Assembly: GCF_003201475.1 (NCBI RefSeq)
Contig: NZ_QJJK01000013.1
Location: 124,001 to 188,000, forward strand
Source: Chelatococcus asaccharovorans
Lineage (GTDB): Bacteria > Pseudomonadota > Alphaproteobacteria > Rhizobiales > Beijerinckiaceae
DNA: 64,000 bases
Direction: 5' to 3'
Shown: positions 61,727 to 64,000 of the stretch, piece after piece
Position numbering within the stretch: the first letter of the stretch is position 1
How the letters are laid out: each line of letters starts with the position of its first letter
The notes under the pieces: generated by a model
What the model saw: the letters and a program-made list of their open reading frames with translations, nothing else
Told to the model about the DNA's origin: nothing
Database searches by the model: none
Translations under genes and position numbers: made by a program

Positions 61727-62380
61727 ATGCCCCGCACTTGTCGATGCTGTTGGCGATCTACCACCAGCCGTTTCGCTGTCTACTGTCCCGCCCACCAATC
61801 CAGAAACCGCCGTCATGGTCATCCCGAGCAACTTGCGATCACAAAAGACGTCCTTAAGCCTAAGCTCCGAACCATAAGGCGGCGGATCGCAAAGAACAGT
61901 GTCAGCCCACTCTGGGACTGCCTCGAAGCCCGCTGGGGTGTCATTCTGGAGCACAGTAAAGGGGTGCTCGCCTCAAAGGCGCCAATGGACCGCCATTATC
62001 GCACCGCGGCCCGCGAGTTAGCCAAGCTCGGAACTTCAGTCGAAGCCGACACCATCGTCGAGACGGCTCTCGCTATGGTCGTACTGCAGTCCTTCGAGCC
62101 GCAACGTTTTAAATCGGACAAAGCCTTCCGCGTGCAGCTATCACGGCGGCTTCGGGGCCTCACGGATTTGAACGCCGGCCTCTGGTACGACCATACGACC
62201 GGCAAGATGAAGCGCGCCTATCGGGAGCTGTCGCCAAAGGCGGCCGTTATCATTGCCGGCATCATCACTCAGGCTTTTGGACCAGCCGGCCTACGGATCG
62301 CTCAGCTTGAAAGGATGGACCACGAGGAAAGGAATTATGGCGTCTCCACGGTGCGTAGGGCGCTGGAGGCCTTGGATTGA
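61727..62380 (+). CDS. Unknown 217-residue protein coupled to the polymerase-like gene
   Basis: A soluble protein with no family recognised. ATG 61727 has GGAG eight bases upstream. The first 25 residues hold a cysteine/histidine cluster (CRCC at 5-8, YCPAH at 19-23) that could bind zinc, then a basic RRHGHPEQLAI segment; the middle and C-terminus look helical (RHYRTAARELAKLG, FRVQLSRRLRGL, AYRELSPKAAVIIAG). The stop overlaps the TTG start of the next gene (TTGA), so both are made together. It may be an accessory DNA- or RNA-binding factor for the polymerase-like protein. Confidence 0.7.
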   Translation: MPRTCRCCWRSTTSRFAVYCPAHQSRNRRHGHPEQLAITKDVLKPKLRTIRRRIAKNSVSPLWDCLEARWGVILEHSKGVLASKAPMDRHYRTAARELAKLGTSVEADTIVETALAMVVLQSFEPQRFKSDKAFRVQLSRRLRGLTDLNAGLWYDHTTGKMKRAYRELSPKAAVIIAGIITQAFGPAGLRIAQLERMDHEERNYGVSTVRRALEALD

Positions 62381-63651
62381 TTGCCAGCACTGCGGTTCGT
62401 TATACATGGCTCGACCCGTGGCTCGGCGTCCGAGATGGCCCTTTTCGGGAGTTGTGCAAAGCCGTAGGCGCCGACCTTGCCTCGCATGAGAAGGCCATGG
62501 GGTGCCGCTTAAGGAGGCGCCGCCCCATCGACCAAATTCACCACGAAGCCGCCCTTGCGACCGTGCTGGCGAACCTTGCCTATGCCACATTGGTGCCCCC
62601 CGTGGGCGGGCGCTTGGGTCTCCTCACTGGAAACAGCGACAAGGGCTTCTCTCGTTACAGCAATCGAGCCTTCGGGAAACCCTTCCGTCGTCTGCTTCAC
62701 CATCTCAAGCAACTCCGATTGATCGACCTGATAAGCTCCACCGAGCGCGGTCAGGCTTCATCCGTCGCGCCTTCAGATGCATTCCGCTCCGCGCTGAACC
62801 CCGTCGCGATTGACCTCTCCGACTTCCGCCGGCTGGAGGGCGAAGAGGTCATCATCCTGTCCCGCAACACTCATCAAGGAGCGGGTCGGAATCGAACCGT
62901 GACCCGCGAATATGTCGATTATGAAGAAACAGCCGCAACCCGTGGGTTGAGGGAGTCGATACAGAGGATCAACCGCTTCTTGGAGGCGGCCGATATCGCC
63001 TTTGTCGATGACGGCCTTGGCCTAGTTGATCCCTATCAACGGCGCCTGACGCGCCATTTTGTCATGAGAGAGGAGGACCTTGAACCATGCTTTGATCAGG
63101 GAGGGCGCCTCTTCGGGGGCTTCTGGATGAACCTGAAGTCGTCACGCAGGGCGGCCATCAGGATCAACGGCGAACCCGTCGGTAATCTCGACTTTTCTTC
63201 CCTGTTCCCACGCTTAGCCTACGCCAGCATCGGCGTTTCGCCTCCCGTGAGCGACCTCTACGCTATCCCTGGCCTGGAGGGCTATCGCAACGAGGTGAAG
63301 TCCGTCCTGAACTGTCTGCTGTTCGACCACTTCAGAAGACGGACATGGCCAGAGGGTATCGACGGACTGCCGCGTGAGTGGACAGTCTCTCGAACCAAGG
63401 CCGCTATTGTCCGCCATCATCCCGAGCTACGCGGGTGTCTAGGACAGGGCCTAGGCTTGAGCTTCATGTACACGGAGAGCGTCATTCTTGTCCAAGTTCT
63501 TCATGAACTCATAGACCAGGGCATCGTTGGCCTCGGTCTCCATGATGGCCTTCTCGTCCCTCGTTCCAAGATCGAAAGGACAAAGATGATCATGGAGCGT
63601 GTCGCTCATGAGGTGGCGTCTGTGCCCCTTCCCGTAAGTATCAAGGCATAG
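62377..63651 (+). CDS. Small family-A DNA-polymerase-like protein
   Basis: A 424-residue protein whose C-terminal half shows the three polymerase motifs of the PolA/T7-RNAP superfamily. Motif A is LDFSSLFPRLAYA (catalytic D272, R279, the D-x6-R spacing of DYSQIELR). Motif B is YRNEVKSVLNCLLF (R304, K308, N312, F316, the R-x3-K-x3-F-x3-Y spacing of the O-helix). Motif C is GLHDGLLV (H389, D390), with Gly where HDE has Glu. There is no exonuclease domain; the first 260 residues are unassigned. TTG 62377 has GGAGG seven bases upstream and overlaps the previous stop. Inferred role: replication or repair synthesis for the mobile element. Confidence 0.7.
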   Translation: MIASTAVRYTWLDPWLGVRDGPFRELCKAVGADLASHEKAMGCRLRRRRPIDQIHHEAALATVLANLAYATLVPPVGGRLGLLTGNSDKGFSRYSNRAFGKPFRRLLHHLKQLRLIDLISSTERGQASSVAPSDAFRSALNPVAIDLSDFRRLEGEEVIILSRNTHQGAGRNRTVTREYVDYEETAATRGLRESIQRINRFLEAADIAFVDDGLGLVDPYQRRLTRHFVMREEDLEPCFDQGGRLFGGFWMNLKSSRRAAIRINGEPVGNLDFSSLFPRLAYASIGVSPPVSDLYAIPGLEGYRNEVKSVLNCLLFDHFRRRTWPEGIDGLPREWTVSRTKAAIVRHHPELRGCLGQGLGLSFMYTESVILVQVLHELIDQGIVGLGLHDGLLVPRSKIERTKMIMERVAHEVASVPLPVSIKA

Positions 63652-64000
63652 CCACGGACTTGGGCTCACCAGTACCCCCTTACTCCATTAACAAGACCCG
63701 TAACTTGCGTACCCGCCTGCTCGGCTAGGAAGTCGAGTAGCGCGAGCTCGTGTCTGCGTCCCACCTGGCGCCGCTAGTCCTGGCCACACACCTCAATCTG
63801 TCTCGTAACCTCATTGATATCCCACAACTCGCGAGGCAGCGGTGTGAGGCGTACCCCCACTGTGCCGGGACAATACCTGCGCTGCAGCCGCCCGAGCTCG
63901 ATCATCCAACAAGCATTTCCGTCCGTCGCTTCCAGCCGGATCGGCAACCCAGACGAGCACTGTCGTCAATCACTCGGAGAAAACTAATCATGAACATTTT
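63652..64000. other. Right end of window, no gene recognised
   Basis: No translation with family likeness, tRNA or second tRNA-Ser fragment was found here, so the far end of the element is probably outside the window. Confidence 0.4.

Overview
The window looks like a high-GC alphaproteobacterium of the Hyphomicrobiales (Rhizobiales) type. It shows GGAGG-type ribosome sites with frequent TTG/GTG starts, many ABC and TRAP uptake systems, IclR/LysR/GntR/TetR regulators beside small catabolic operons, and long palindromic intergenic repeats typical of rhizobial genomes. No rRNA, complete tRNA or CRISPR array was seen. Family names come from reading the translations; no search was run.

Layout. 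1-2.6 kb: end of a polyamine/spermidine-type ABC operon (solute-binding protein, ATPase, permease). 2.7-3.8 kb: a palindromic repeat and a LysR gene. 4.4-12.3 kb: an IclR-controlled module with a TRAP transporter (DctP separated from DctQM), Fe-dependent alcohol dehydrogenase, SDR, DUF1330 protein and a truncated 2-hydroxyacid dehydrogenase. A shared GTCCA-N5-TGGAC-like motif occurs at its promoters. 12.3-24.6 kb: an organophosphorus module with metallophosphoesterase, PLP aminotransferase, GDPD, ugp-like ABC importer, GntR/PhnF regulator, phosphonopyruvate hydrolase and Na/Pi-cotransporter protein. Each end has a copy of one inverted repeat abutting a transposase fragment.

24.8-56.2 kb: a large aromatic/heteroaromatic acid catabolic region. 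It holds a bicupin dioxygenase-like protein, two LLM flavin monooxygenases around a flavin reductase, two TRAP systems, an alpha/beta hydrolase, a thioesterase, a salicylyl-CoA-hydroxylase-like FAD monooxygenase, maleate isomerase, SMP-30, MaoC, an EntE-like aryl-CoA ligase, a thiolase, a VOC protein, a HpaH-like hydratase, an ornithine-cyclodeaminase-like protein, an AroE-like dehydrogenase, an epimerase, a FAH-family hydrolase and a SnoaL-like protein, with five regulators. The parts fit activation of an aryl acid to CoA, hydroxylation, thioester release, gentisate-type ring cleavage, hydrolysis to maleate plus pyruvate, and maleate to fumarate; the exact substrate is not known. A second palindrome (core TCGTCAAATTTTTGACGA) recurs at several promoters and is probably read by the local TetR protein at 40.3-41.1 kb.

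56.2-64 kb: mobile-element territory. It begins with frameshifted relics (a relaxase and a molybdenum-hydroxylase iron-sulfur subunit), then a 17-bp piece identical in form to a tRNA-Ser 3' end, a tyrosine integrase, a MarR-like protein, a broken BRO antirepressor, a serine resolvase with a repeat-rich upstream region, and a two-gene unit. The second gene of that unit carries the three active-site motifs of family-A DNA polymerases in a protein of only 424 residues. This last pair, preceded by a strong intrinsic terminator, is the most novel item in the window.
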